A stretch of DNA of 64,000 nt from Mariniphaga sediminis (GTDB lineage: Bacteria > Bacteroidota > Bacteroidia > Bacteroidales > Prolixibacteraceae): NCBI RefSeq assembly GCF_003573545.1, contig NZ_QWET01000008.1, positions 1 through 64,000 on the forward strand, written 5' to 3'. The position numbers and the translations under genes are program-made. The notes under the pieces are model-generated. The model saw only the letters and a list, made by a program, of their open reading frames with translations. It made no database searches and was not told the DNA's origin. This document shows, piece by piece, positions 9,527 through 18,466 of this stretch. Position 1 is the stretch's first letter; each line of letters opens with the position of its first letter.

Positions 9527-11578
9527 ATGACAACAGAACTAAGAAAGATATTGTATTTTCTCTTGTATTTTGTAACAACTTTTACAACGTTGCAAGCACA
9601 ATATATTGATTTATCTGCCGTTTCAGAGGCTAAAATCATAGAAAACAAAGTTACTAACCAAAAGCCGGATTCACTAGGTTTTATAAGCTCCGACTTGCTC
9701 ATCTTGCCAAAATTTGAAAGCGGCATTTATTATTTACCTATTGTTCAGAAACATGCTATAGGTAACCGTTTCTTAGGTGTTGATTTTAAGAATTTAGCCC
9801 ATCTAAGATCCAATCTCACTTCTTTGAATGCCGAGCAACCGTATAAGAACATTGATATGGGGTCCATGATCTGTCTTAAGATAAATGACAGCAGTTATAT
9901 GGGTATTTTGGCCATGGCTGGAGAAACAGCCTTTTCCACCTTTACCCTTGGTGATGAAGGGTTTCGGTTAGATGCAGGTACTTTTGGCACTTCCAATTTC
10001 TCAGGAATACTGCCTAAACTTACTTATGCATTTGGAGAGACCCCACATGAAGCTTGCCTTATTGCATGGAAAACCGCCCTTACATCAAAAGCCTTAATCT
10101 CTAAAACAGCTTTAAGGTCAGAAAAAGAATATCCCGAATATTTTAATTATTTGGGATATTGTACCTGGGAACATTTGCGGCGAAACTTAAATACCGAAAC
10201 GCTTACCAGCATCATGAAAGATATGGAAGCGGCAGAAGTTCCTGTTCGGTGGATGTTAATCGACGACGGGTATGAATCGATAGAGGATAAGCATCTGTTA
10301 GATTATCAGCCGGACAAAACAAAGTTTCCCAATGGTTTGGCTCCGCTTGTAAACTTAAAAAGCGATTCTGGGGTTCGTTGGATAGGTCAATGGTGGCATA
10401 TGGCTGGTTATTTTGGGGGAATTGCTAAAAACAATACAATTGTGGCCTTAGATAATCACTTGTTTGAGTTAAGCCCCAATTTCATGCTTCCTAAAATGGA
10501 TCAGGAAAGCACAGATATTTTTTATGAAGGAAGGGCGCAGGAAATGAGCCAATCAGGTATCGATTTTATTAAGGTCGATTTTCAAACGCAGATGTTTCAG
10601 TTATACAAAGGCCAGTCCAATGCTATACAGGCTGTAAGTTACAATCATAGAGCTTTAGAAAAGGCTTGGCAGTCTAATTTCGACGGGTTATTGAATTGTA
10701 TTTCTCAGTATCATCTTACTGTTTTTAAACACGAGAAAAGTGCTGTTATTCGTTCGAGCATTGATTACCATAAAAATGATGAAAACAACAGTTACATCGC
10801 TGTGCAAAATTTGAGAAACTCAATCTATTTGGGTATGACGCATTGGTTGGATCACGATTTGTTTATCAGTAATTATCATACCGGTAAATCAGGAACCGAG
10901 ATCCGAGCCATTTCAGGGAGTCCGCTTTATGTTTCTGAAAGCATAAAGGATGTTGATTTTGAAATTGTTAAGCCAGCTGTTTGGAGTGATGGGGAAATAT
11001 TACGTCCCCTGGCTCCAGGAACGCTAACTCCGGAAGTGTTTTTCGAGAATCCCCAAAATACCGGTATCCGTGCAGTAGCACCTCTAGAAGGAAAAGTAGC
11101 TACGTTTTGGTTAGCTAATTTTCATAGTGAGAGCGAGTTGGAGTTGAAATTATCACCTGATGATTATAAATATGGTGGTACTATGATTCAGCCCTACGAA
11201 GGGCTTTGGAGTCAACCTGAAGAAGGGCTTGTTGCCTACGATTTTCATACAGGAAAGGCTTGGGAGATGAATAAAAATTACAGTACTAAGTTAGAAAAAT
11301 GGGAAACCAAAATAATTCATCTAATCCCGATATCTGACGGCTGGGCAGTTATTGGTCGCCCTGATAAATACCTATCGCCGGCAAGTTGCCAAGTTGTGAA
11401 AAAATCACCTGACGAAATCGTGCTTAGGCTAAAAGAAGCTGGTCCTTTTTTGGTTTGGAATGATAATGGAATGCCTGAAGCAGCGCATACAAGCGTTACA
11501 AAGATGTCAAAAAACCTTTATAAAATAGTTCCACAAACCGATGCTAAGGAGTATTCTATAACCATAAATAAGGAATAG
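9527..11578 (+). CDS. GH36-like enzyme of the raffinose synthase / Sip1 type
   Basis: This 683-residue secreted protein has a signal peptide ending near TLQAQ (residue 24). It resembles the raffinose-synthase/Sip1 branch of GH36, which acts on alpha-galactosides. Visible landmarks are YLGYCTWEHLRRNL, RWMLIDDGYESI, the GQWWHMAGYFGG segment and FIKVDFQ, whose Asp351 fits the nucleophile. The RSSIDY segment holds Asp413, a candidate acid/base. The C-terminal part is a beta-sandwich. Its PUL context with a sulfatase suggests release of alpha-galactose or a related residue from a partly desulfated glycan. Alpha-galactosidase is the safest guess; transfer activity or another sugar cannot be excluded. 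Confidence 0.75.
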   Translation: MTTELRKILYFLLYFVTTFTTLQAQYIDLSAVSEAKIIENKVTNQKPDSLGFISSDLLILPKFESGIYYLPIVQKHAIGNRFLGVDFKNLAHLRSNLTSLNAEQPYKNIDMGSMICLKINDSSYMGILAMAGETAFSTFTLGDEGFRLDAGTFGTSNFSGILPKLTYAFGETPHEACLIAWKTALTSKALISKTALRSEKEYPEYFNYLGYCTWEHLRRNLNTETLTSIMKDMEAAEVPVRWMLIDDGYESIEDKHLLDYQPDKTKFPNGLAPLVNLKSDSGVRWIGQWWHMAGYFGGIAKNNTIVALDNHLFELSPNFMLPKMDQESTDIFYEGRAQEMSQSGIDFIKVDFQTQMFQLYKGQSNAIQAVSYNHRALEKAWQSNFDGLLNCISQYHLTVFKHEKSAVIRSSIDYHKNDENNSYIAVQNLRNSIYLGMTHWLDHDLFISNYHTGKSGTEIRAISGSPLYVSESIKDVDFEIVKPAVWSDGEILRPLAPGTLTPEVFFENPQNTGIRAVAPLEGKVATFWLANFHSESELELKLSPDDYKYGGTMIQPYEGLWSQPEEGLVAYDFHTGKAWEMNKNYSTKLEKWETKIIHLIPISDGWAVIGRPDKYLSPASCQVVKKSPDEIVLRLKEAGPFLVWNDNGMPEAAHTSVTKMSKNLYKIVPQTDAKEYSITINKE

Positions 11579-11702
11579 TTGCAATTCTGTATTTTTGAAA
11601 TTGAAGGATAGAAATGACATTATCTAATAAATGAATTATTAGTATTCAATGTTAAATGCAAAAGTTTGCCTGACTCACATGGCACCAAAGAAATATAAAA
11701 AG

Positions 11703-12099
11703 TGGAGCTGGCGGGAGTCGAACCCGCGTCCAAACGAGGAAGCAACAAGCTTTCTACATGCTTATCCCCGACTTGATTTTCGAATAAACACCGGATCAGG
11801 GCCACCAATGTTTACCTTATCTCTTTTATTTTCGCTAAAACACCAGAGCTTTATTTCAGCTAGCTTCGATTTACTTGCACCGCCGGTTCGGACCGCTTCA
11901 AAGCATTAGCATCCGGGCGATGTCCTGTCCCAATGCCTAGCACCGGGATTAAGCATTAACCTACTGTGATTCGGTTACGCAGCAAGAGCGTAATTATTTT
12001 CGCCAATTATGGTTTTGATCATTATTTTTTAAGGGTCAACAACCAAAACCCTGCATGCTTACCTGCCTCTTCTACCCGCTGTCAAAACCAGTCAGCCCC
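11703..12099 (-). ncRNA. ssrA: tmRNA (transfer-messenger RNA)
   Basis: Read on the minus strand, the RNA starts GGGGCTGACTGGTTTTGACA at 12099 and ends with a T-arm and acceptor CAGCTCCA at 11703. The ends pair as a tRNA-like acceptor stem. The CCA is not encoded. The tag reading frame runs 12004 to 11975 and encodes GENNYALAA followed by TAA, a Bacteroidota-type proteolysis tag. A -7-like TAATTTTG lies upstream on this strand at 12142-12135, but without a well-spaced -33. The RNA rescues stalled ribosomes with SmpB. Its 3' end abuts the A+T-rich PUL. Confidence 0.97.
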
Positions 12100-12209
12100 G
12101 GTAAAACAGGCAATATTTGCCAAAGAACAGGTTGCAAAATTACTAAAAATTAACCACAAACAGATAATGAAATCAAAATGGAATGAATGATAAAAAAGGC
12201 GCCAGACTT

Positions 12210-13649
12210 TTATACTTCGATAAATTTCCGGTAATGTTCATACCTTTCAAATATTTGTTCGACATAAGTATAGGGTTCAATTCCCCTGACATACCCATAT
12301 TTAATTCCAGGTTTATTGTAATTATCAGGGTAGCTCAATTCCAGAATCATCTCATCCACATGACCATCCCAACGGTTTTTATCCAGGCCGTTCATTTCAG
12401 CCAGTTTCCGGGCATCAAGCACATGGTAATACCCACAGTTATAAGAAGCCATGGTAAACTTTATCCGCTGAACCGAATCTTCCACCATTTCAAAGTTATT
12501 CCACAAACGCGTTAAATAAGCCATTCCGCCCTTTATACTTTGCTCCGGATCCTGCCTGTTTTTTACACTGAACTCTTCAGCCATAGAGGGCATCAACTGC
12601 ATCAAACCACCGGCGCCGGCCCACGAACTGGCCTTTGGGTCGAAACGGGATTCCTGATAAATCAATGAAGCAACCAGTCGCCAGTCCCAGCCAATACTCG
12701 CCGCATTCGATTTAATAATTTCGTCGTACCTGCTAATCCGGTTATTGGTCAAACTGTAAAAATCGCTCTGCACCCGCTTTCTGAAATCGTGTCTGTTCCT
12801 GAAATACTTATTATAAATTACATAATAATCCACCTCATCCTTCATTTGTTCCAGCCACTCGTTTGCAGCAGCCAGCAATCCGGGGGCATTTGGACTGACA
12901 GCCCAGGCAATCCGCTGTGAAAAGCTGATGGGCACATCAATATCTAAAATGTGGTAGTACGAAGCATTGATACTGGCAATATTATCATCGGCCACTGTGT
13001 ATTTAATTTTGCCATCGACCACCATTTTTATGATTTCATCGGTAGAAAGATTTCCGGGCAGGGTATCAATAACTATTTCGCCACCAATCTCTCTCGAAAG
13101 ATTCTTCAGCCGCCTGTAGTACGAAGAGTTTTTACGTACCGATACGGTGTCGCCAATCAGCTCAATGGCATCGTGTACCAAAGCCCTTTCAACGGCGCTC
13201 CATTTCATTCGTTGCCAGTTATCAGGCTTTTTTTGTACCAGTACCTGGTGTGTAAGGTAGAGGTAATCTGTAAAATTTACTTTTTCTTTTCGGTCGGAAG
13301 TAATGGTTATTCCATGAGCGACCAAATCAATATCGCCCTCGTTCAACCTGTTCAGTAAATTGTCGATATTCTGTGAAACCACTATTTCCAACTCTACCCC
13401 AAGATGATCGGCAAACCTTTTCAGAAGTTCATACTCAAATCCCATGGGCTGACCGCGATATAAAAAATAGCTGGTGCCGCTGTAAGTTGTAAGTGCCCTG
13501 AGTCTCCCTTCCCTTTTAATCCGTTCCAAGCTGCCAACACCATCCTTCCCGCCTTTCCCTGATGAGCCTTTATTCTCCTCTGCAGTTCGTCCGCACGCCA
13601 ATAACCCAAGCAGTAACAGTATCGCTGAAAACCGGAAATATTTCTTCAT
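12210..13649 (-). CDS. mltF: MltF-like membrane-bound lytic transglycosylase
   Basis: This 479-residue lipoprotein has a lipobox LLAC (Cys19). Its N-terminal half (about 45-265) is a periplasmic solute-binding-like domain (SBP_bac_3; GFEYELLKRFADHLGV). Its C-terminal part (about 290-425) is an SLT-type lytic transglycosylase with the catalytic Glu in LIYQESRFDPKASSWAGAGG followed by LMQLMP. This architecture is that of MltF, which cleaves peptidoglycan glycan strands with formation of 1,6-anhydro-MurNAc. It is transcribed towards ssrA and is separated from the next upstream gene by about 150 bp. Confidence 0.9.
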   Translation of the reverse strand: MKKYFRFSAILLLLGLLACGRTAEENKGSSGKGGKDGVGSLERIKREGRLRALTTYSGTSYFLYRGQPMGFEYELLKRFADHLGVELEIVVSQNIDNLLNRLNEGDIDLVAHGITITSDRKEKVNFTDYLYLTHQVLVQKKPDNWQRMKWSAVERALVHDAIELIGDTVSVRKNSSYYRRLKNLSREIGGEIVIDTLPGNLSTDEIIKMVVDGKIKYTVADDNIASINASYYHILDIDVPISFSQRIAWAVSPNAPGLLAAANEWLEQMKDEVDYYVIYNKYFRNRHDFRKRVQSDFYSLTNNRISRYDEIIKSNAASIGWDWRLVASLIYQESRFDPKASSWAGAGGLMQLMPSMAEEFSVKNRQDPEQSIKGGMAYLTRLWNNFEMVEDSVQRIKFTMASYNCGYYHVLDARKLAEMNGLDKNRWDGHVDEMILELSYPDNYNKPGIKYGYVRGIEPYTYVEQIFERYEHYRKFIEV

Positions 13650-13801
13650 AAAGTTTTATTATTCAATGTATAAACAACTTGCATTTCCACATTGTTTAAC
13701 AACCTCCCCTACCCCCGACCAATACTTCAAGGCAGCAAAAGAAATAAAATTCATCTTTCCCTTTAGTCACTTTTGATTCATAGAAACCCCGGTTTTGTCC
13801 T

Positions 13802-14179
13802 TTAAATGAACAACTCCTTCAAAGCACCAAAATAGTCTTCGTCCCAGCCTTCCGAAATATTATCGAAGGCGTCATCCGGGATATTTGTATGACGCAGTTC
13901 CACACTGGTTCCCTTTTTATCCGGGTGAAGGACTATGGTTACAACAGATGGCTCTTCCTGTTCGCCAAAAAACCACTGCTGAACCAGTTTCCGGTCCTCT
14001 TCAAAACTCATGTTCACTCCCGTAATACTTCCTCCCCATAATGAAAATTCAGTTCCGGGCACTGGCTCCATTTCAGCATCTTCACCAGTCCAAATCTCCA
14101 GCATATTTTTGTTGGTCAGCGCATTATAAATATCTTTCGGCTCGGCAGCAATTAGATAGTAACGTCTTATTTCTTTCAT
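13802..14179 (-). CDS. START-like / SRPBCC (AHSA1-type) domain protein
   Basis: This 125-residue protein has a single helix-grip fold domain. It opens with IRRYYLIAAEPKDIYNALTN, continues with MLEIWTGEDAEMEP, and contains the GSITGVNMSFEEDRKLVQQW strand pair typical of the AHSA1/SRPBCC superfamily. Such domains bind hydrophobic ligands or act as co-chaperones, but no specific ligand can be named. It is short enough to be a stand-alone domain, cytoplasmic, and apparently monocistronic. Confidence 0.75.
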   Translation of the reverse strand: MKEIRRYYLIAAEPKDIYNALTNKNMLEIWTGEDAEMEPVPGTEFSLWGGSITGVNMSFEEDRKLVQQWFFGEQEEPSVVTIVLHPDKKGTSVELRHTNIPDDAFDNISEGWDEDYFGALKELFI

Positions 14180-14297
14180 TTTAATGATTTTTCACCTGTG
14201 CAATATATAAACATTCATTGTGTGAATACAACAAACGACATTCAAAACTTTAAAACAAAATTGAAAATTACTACTTTGCAGCTCATTAGATACGAAC

Positions 14298-15158
14298 ATG
14301 GGCATATTTAAATACTATCCAAGTAACCCGCGGAAGCTGGACCCGGAGATGGAAAAGCGTATTTTCCTTCACAGTCTGGTATTTCCGGCGGCCTTCATAT
14401 TTGTCTTCTGGATCGTAGAAATTGTAGAAGTAACCACATCTTTGAGTTTTGTGAAACTCGGTGTTTACCCCCTTCATTTAAAAGGGCTGCCCGGAATCAT
14501 TTTTTCGCCGTTTATCCATTCCGGATTTAATCACCTGATGTCCAACTCTATTCCATTCTTTATTTTGTTGTTCATGCTCATTTATTTTTACCGGCGCATC
14601 TCCTATCAAATCTTTTTTCTCCTTTATTTTTTATCCGGACTTTCGGTCTGGCTGGCCGGGCGTGAGGCCTGGCATATTGGGGCCAGCGGAGTGGTATATG
14701 CCATGGCAGCATTCCATTTTGTAAGTGGCATCATACGAAACGATGTGCGGTTGCTAACATTATCGGTGGTAGTAGTTTTTCTTTATGGTGGCTTGATCTG
14801 GGGTATTTTTCCCATCGATCCGGAAATTTCATGGGAAGGTCATTTGTGGGGAGCTGTTTCGGGCGTGGTACTGGCTATTTATTATCGTAAATATACCATT
14901 CGCCGCGACAAATTTGACTGGGAGGAAGAGGAAGAAACCAGCAGTGAACAATCGCAATCAACCGGAGAAGAAAGGGAAGAAGGGGACAGCGGACAAGTGC
15001 AGGTACATTTTACGCTGAAGGACTCAGCAAATAAGGAAAATCCCGAAGGTCAACAAAATGTAAAAAGTGGCGATGACCAAAAAAAACAACAACAGCACTC
15101 CTCTCTCCTTTCAGAAAAATACCCACCCCGGAGTACAAGCCATACAGGTAACATGTAG
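14298..15158 (+). CDS. Rhomboid-family intramembrane serine protease
   Basis: This 286-residue inner membrane protein has about six membrane helices in residues 30-195 and a hydrophilic, charged tail (about 200-286). The catalytic dyad is visible: Ser130 in HIGASGVVYA and His182 in ISWEGHLWGAVSG. The upstream HSGFNHLMSNSIPF loop carries the oxyanion-side His and Asn. Rhomboids cleave membrane-spanning substrates; the substrate is unknown. The tail is rich in Glu, Gln and Ser and is probably disordered. Confidence 0.88.
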   Translation: MGIFKYYPSNPRKLDPEMEKRIFLHSLVFPAAFIFVFWIVEIVEVTTSLSFVKLGVYPLHLKGLPGIIFSPFIHSGFNHLMSNSIPFFILLFMLIYFYRRISYQIFFLLYFLSGLSVWLAGREAWHIGASGVVYAMAAFHFVSGIIRNDVRLLTLSVVVVFLYGGLIWGIFPIDPEISWEGHLWGAVSGVVLAIYYRKYTIRRDKFDWEEEEETSSEQSQSTGEEREEGDSGQVQVHFTLKDSANKENPEGQQNVKSGDDQKKQQQHSSLLSEKYPPRSTSHTGNM

Positions 15159-15288
15159 GATTAAATAATTGATTGAACTTGACTCTTACTTACAAGGTAA
15201 ATATGATACTTTAGGAACCGGAAAATTAAGGTTCAACTTCTTATTTCGTGAAAATACAAAGAATCCTGCAGGGTTTGTGAAAAAGTAC

Positions 15289-15296
15289 TATTTTTG
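15289..15296 (+). promoter_or_regulatory. Predicted -7 element for nusB-yajC
   Basis: TATTTTTG fits the Bacteroidota -7 consensus TAnnTTTG and is followed by GCGCC 29 bases before the nusB ATG. A TTTG is present upstream but too close (11 bases) for a standard -33 element, so only the -7 half is well supported. Confidence 0.45.
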
Positions 15297-15324
15297 CGCC
15301 ACAAAATAAGAAGTTCATTAAAGA

Positions 15325-16275
15325 ATGATTAGTAGAAGGATCATCCGTACCAAGGTGTTGCAAGTGTTGTACGCTTATTATACATCAACTGACAAATCGC
15401 TGAATATTGCGGAAAAAGAGTTGTTTTTTTGTATCCGAAAATCGTATGATTTATACCATTACCTCCTGGCTCTTGCAATTGATATAGCCGATTATGCCGA
15501 ACAACGCATAGAAATCAAAAGGAACAAACACCAACCTACCCACGAAGATCTTCATCCAAATACAAAATTTATAAGTAACCAGGTTATTCAGCAACTGCGC
15601 GAAAACAGGCAATTAAATGCCTATTTGAATCAACAAAAATTAAGCTGGGCAAACCATCCCGAATTAATTAAGGAACTTTACCTTTTCCTTATCGAATCCG
15701 ATTTTTACAAAGAATATATGGCCGACAAAAACAATTCGTTTTTAGATGATCGGCGGTTTATCGATAAAATGTTCAACAATATAATTTTGTTAGCGGAAGA
15801 TTTACACGAGGTACTTGAAGAGCTAAGCATTTACTGGAACGATGACATAGAATTTTCTGTATCAATGATTTCGAAAACGCTTAAAAAATTTCATCCGCAC
15901 TCTGATTCAGATCAAAAGCTGATGCCGATGTTCAAGGATCAGGACGACCGCGACTTTGCCAAAGACTTGCTCCGAAAAGCTATCATTAACCATGACGAAC
16001 TGCTCGAACTTATCAAAGAACACTCGCGTAACTGGGATCTGGACAGGATTGCATTTATGGACATCCTGATCATGCAACTCGCTATCACCGAATTTCTCTA
16101 TTTCCAGTCCATCCCGACCAAAGTTTCACTAAACGAATATATTGAATTGTCTAAATATTACAGTACCGAGAAAAGCCGTAACTTTATCAACGGTATTTTG
16201 GACAAAACCTTAAAAGACCTGAAAAAATCAGGTAAAATAAGCAAGTCAGGCCGCGGACTGATTGGAGAAGCTTAA
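15325..16275 (+). CDS. nusB: Transcription antitermination factor NusB
   Basis: This 316-residue protein is the long Bacteroidota form of NusB, about twice the length of the E. coli protein. The N-terminus ISRRIIRTKVLQVLYAYY and the C-terminal core are family hallmarks; the core reads NWDLDRIAFMDILIMQLAI, then FLYFQSIPTKVSLNEYIELS and NFINGILDKTL. The middle (about 60-180) is the lineage-specific insertion. NusB works with NusE (S10) on boxA of rRNA operons. yajC follows 94 bp downstream, a common grouping in this phylum. Confidence 0.93.
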   Translation: MISRRIIRTKVLQVLYAYYTSTDKSLNIAEKELFFCIRKSYDLYHYLLALAIDIADYAEQRIEIKRNKHQPTHEDLHPNTKFISNQVIQQLRENRQLNAYLNQQKLSWANHPELIKELYLFLIESDFYKEYMADKNNSFLDDRRFIDKMFNNIILLAEDLHEVLEELSIYWNDDIEFSVSMISKTLKKFHPHSDSDQKLMPMFKDQDDRDFAKDLLRKAIINHDELLELIKEHSRNWDLDRIAFMDILIMQLAITEFLYFQSIPTKVSLNEYIELSKYYSTEKSRNFINGILDKTLKDLKKSGKISKSGRGLIGEA

Positions 16276-16369
16276 AAGATGAATGGAATGGCCAAAAAAA
16301 TAAAACAAATGGTTATTTTTGCCGGAAAGAAAGCAATTAATTGATAATTAATAACTAAAAACTGATATA

Positions 16370-16687
16370 ATGATGAACAATCTGCTGATGATGCAACCCG
16401 AAGGACAGGATGCCAATCCGTTAATGAGTTTCCTTCCCCTGTTGCTTATTGTAGTCGTTTTCTATTTTTTTATGATTCGCCCGCAAATGAAGCGACAGAA
16501 AGAAGTACGCAAATTTCGCGAAAGTCTTTCAAAGGGTGATAAAGTGGTTACTACCGGCGGCATCTATGGCCGGATAGTAGAAGTAAAAGACACTACAATA
16601 ATACTTGAAATAGCCAAAGACATCCAAATTAAAGTGGATAAAAACGGAATTGTTAAAGACATGACCGATGCTCCGCAGCAACGGTAA
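16370..16687 (+). CDS. yajC: Preprotein translocase accessory subunit YajC
   Basis: This 105-residue protein has one N-terminal membrane helix (LMSFLPLLLIVVVFYFFMIR), then PQMKRQKEVRKFRESLSKGD and a small cytoplasmic beta domain (VVTTGGIYGRIVEVKDTTIILEI). This is the standard YajC layout, an accessory to SecDF in protein export. It starts with two consecutive Met codons (16370, 16373). A clear terminator follows at 16705-16741. Confidence 0.94.
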   Translation: MMNNLLMMQPEGQDANPLMSFLPLLLIVVVFYFFMIRPQMKRQKEVRKFRESLSKGDKVVTTGGIYGRIVEVKDTTIILEIAKDIQIKVDKNGIVKDMTDAPQQR

Positions 16688-16704
16688 TCAACAAAAAAAA
16701 TTAT

Positions 16705-16741
16705 AAAAAAGGGTTGGCAGAAAAACTGTCAACCCTTTTTT
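16705..16741 (+). terminator. Rho-independent terminator after yajC
   Basis: GGGTTGGCAG (16711-16720) pairs with CTGTCAACCC (16726-16735), a 10-bp stem with one G-U pair and a 5-nt A-rich loop. It is followed by a T tract and preceded by an A tract, so it can also serve the opposing strand. Confidence 0.9.
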
Positions 16742-16828
16742 ACAGAGGGCACCTCATATTCTTTTAGAACCTTCTTTTTTCAATCTTTGGCCTTCCAAAT
16801 TCAGCTATTATTTAAACTTTTAACGACC

Positions 16829-17929
16829 TCAAACATTAAAGCGGAAGTGCATAATGTCTCCGTCCTGTACCACGTATTCCTTGCCTTCCACAGAAATTTT
16901 ACCCGCATCGCGACAGGCATGTTCCGAGCCTAATCTAACGTAATCTTCATATTTAATTACCTCAGCGCGGATAAATCCCTTCTCAAAATCGGTATGAATA
17001 GTGCCGGCTGCTTTAGGCGCTTTGGCCCCTTTCACAAAAGTCCAGGCGCGGCTCTCATCCGGTCCGGTAGTAAAAAAAGTCTGCAGATCCAGCAGCCTGT
17101 AGGCAGCATGAATAAGTTTATTTACCCCCGGCTCGTCCAGTCCCAGCTCTTCCAGGAAAAGCTGTTTTTCTTCGTATTCTTCCAATTCGGCAATATCTGC
17201 TTCTGTTGCAGCGGCAATCACCAAAAGCCCGGCATTCTCCTCCCGAATGGACTCTTTTACCTCCTCTACATATTTATTGCCTGTTTTTGCAGAAGCTTCA
17301 TCTACGTTGCAGGCGTATAATACAGGCTTGTTGGTCAACAGAAAAAAATCTTTGGCCAGACGCGCCTCTTCATCATACAATTTTAATGTCCTTGCTGATT
17401 CCCCTTTTTCAAGAACTTCTTTGTACCGAAGGGCCAACTCGTACATTTTTTTTGTTTTCGGATCCGTTCCGTGACGAGCCTGCTTCTCCAGCTTTTCAAT
17501 GCGGTTTTCTATGGTTTCCAAATCTTTTAACTGCAGTTCGGTGTCAATCACCTCTTTATCCCGCACCGGATCAATAGAGCCATCCACGTGAGTGATATTA
17601 TCGTTATCAAAGCAGCGTAGCACATGAATAATGGCATCCGTTTCGCGAATGTTACCCAAAAACTGGTTTCCCAGTCCTTCCCCTTTGCTGGCGCCTTTTA
17701 CCAGGCCCGCAATATCCAAAATTTCAACCGTAGTCGGAACAATACGTTTGGGTTTATCTATTTCCGCCAGTTTAATCAACCGGTCGTCGGGCACTGAAAT
17801 TACCCCCATATTGGGTTCAATGGTACAAAAAGGAAAATTTGCCGATTGGGCTTTCGCACTCGACAAACAGTTAAACAGCGTTGACTTCCCCACATTGGGT
17901 AACCCCACAATTCCACATTTTAAAGCCAT
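16829..17929 (-). CDS. ychF: Ribosome-binding ATPase/GTPase YchF
   Basis: The protein has 366 residues from the ATG at 17929; a TTG three codons earlier is less likely. The P-loop GLPNVGKSTLF is at residues 8-18, with LDIAGLVKGASKGEGLGNQF as switch II. The coiled-coil middle and the C-terminal TGS domain (about 275-366, ending DGDIMHFRFNV) complete the Obg/YchF architecture. YchF prefers ATP and binds ribosomes. It is monocistronic, facing yajC across the terminator. Confidence 0.95.
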   Translation of the reverse strand: MALKCGIVGLPNVGKSTLFNCLSSAKAQSANFPFCTIEPNMGVISVPDDRLIKLAEIDKPKRIVPTTVEILDIAGLVKGASKGEGLGNQFLGNIRETDAIIHVLRCFDNDNITHVDGSIDPVRDKEVIDTELQLKDLETIENRIEKLEKQARHGTDPKTKKMYELALRYKEVLEKGESARTLKLYDEEARLAKDFFLLTNKPVLYACNVDEASAKTGNKYVEEVKESIREENAGLLVIAAATEADIAELEEYEEKQLFLEELGLDEPGVNKLIHAAYRLLDLQTFFTTGPDESRAWTFVKGAKAPKAAGTIHTDFEKGFIRAEVIKYEDYVRLGSEHACRDAGKISVEGKEYVVQDGDIMHFRFNV

Positions 17930-18466
17930 TCTTTTCAATTAAAAATTTGTCGTGCAAAGGTAATGGTTTATTGAATTGTTGCTCCCCTTTTTACAATGAA
18001 ACAAGCTATACTTAAAATTTCTGCACATGATATAAGCTCTCTTATGAAAACTATCAACTATACACAAAACGTTAGCTTGCCATGCCAATCAAAAAGAATT
18101 CTCCTGAAATCATTTGATTTCAGCAGGTTATCCAAGTTTCATTTCAAAGCTTTGTGCCTTGCAAAAATTAAGGCTCTGTTTACAGGAATTAAAATCAATC
18201 TATGATTTGAATTGGCACATAAAATATTTATGATCTTTCGTTTTGTTTAAACAACATATAAATCTCCATTTCATACATTTGTCAAATGTTTTGCTGCTTA
18301 TATCATAGGAAAGATATCAAGCTACAACATTATTTCAGCTAAAAATAAAAAGCTACATTTATGCAAAACAGGACATATTATTGCCCGGTGAAAAAAAAAT
18401 CTGATTTAGCAATATATCAGAATTAAACCTTCGGGCTTCACCAGCGTCTTATAGTAAAATCGGGAT
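17930..18466. other. Divergent intergenic region between ychF and an ECF sigma gene
   Basis: No gene is supported over these 537 bp. A 69-codon open frame at 17996-18205 has no family features and poor codon use. The stretch contains a perfect 9+2+9 palindrome at 18104-18123. It also has an 11-bp inverted pair 18027-18037/18296-18306 (ATGATATAAGC and its complement). It likely holds promoters for both flanking genes. Confidence 0.5.
18104..18123. promoter_or_regulatory. Perfect 20-bp palindrome, possible operator
   Basis: CTGAAATCA (18104-18112) and TGATTTCAG (18115-18123) are exact inverted repeats around TT. It lies in the divergent region between ychF and the sigma factor gene, about 340 bp from the sigma start. 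A regulator binding site is one reading; a hairpin of a short transcript is another. Confidence 0.35.

Noticed and set aside
11703-11775. T-arm-like sequence that could be a lone tRNA gene
   Set aside because: It is the 3' end of tmRNA; the tag frame and 5' end lie in the expected places.
17996-18205. 69-codon + strand frame
   Set aside because: Random-looking composition, contains the 20-bp palindrome, no conserved features.
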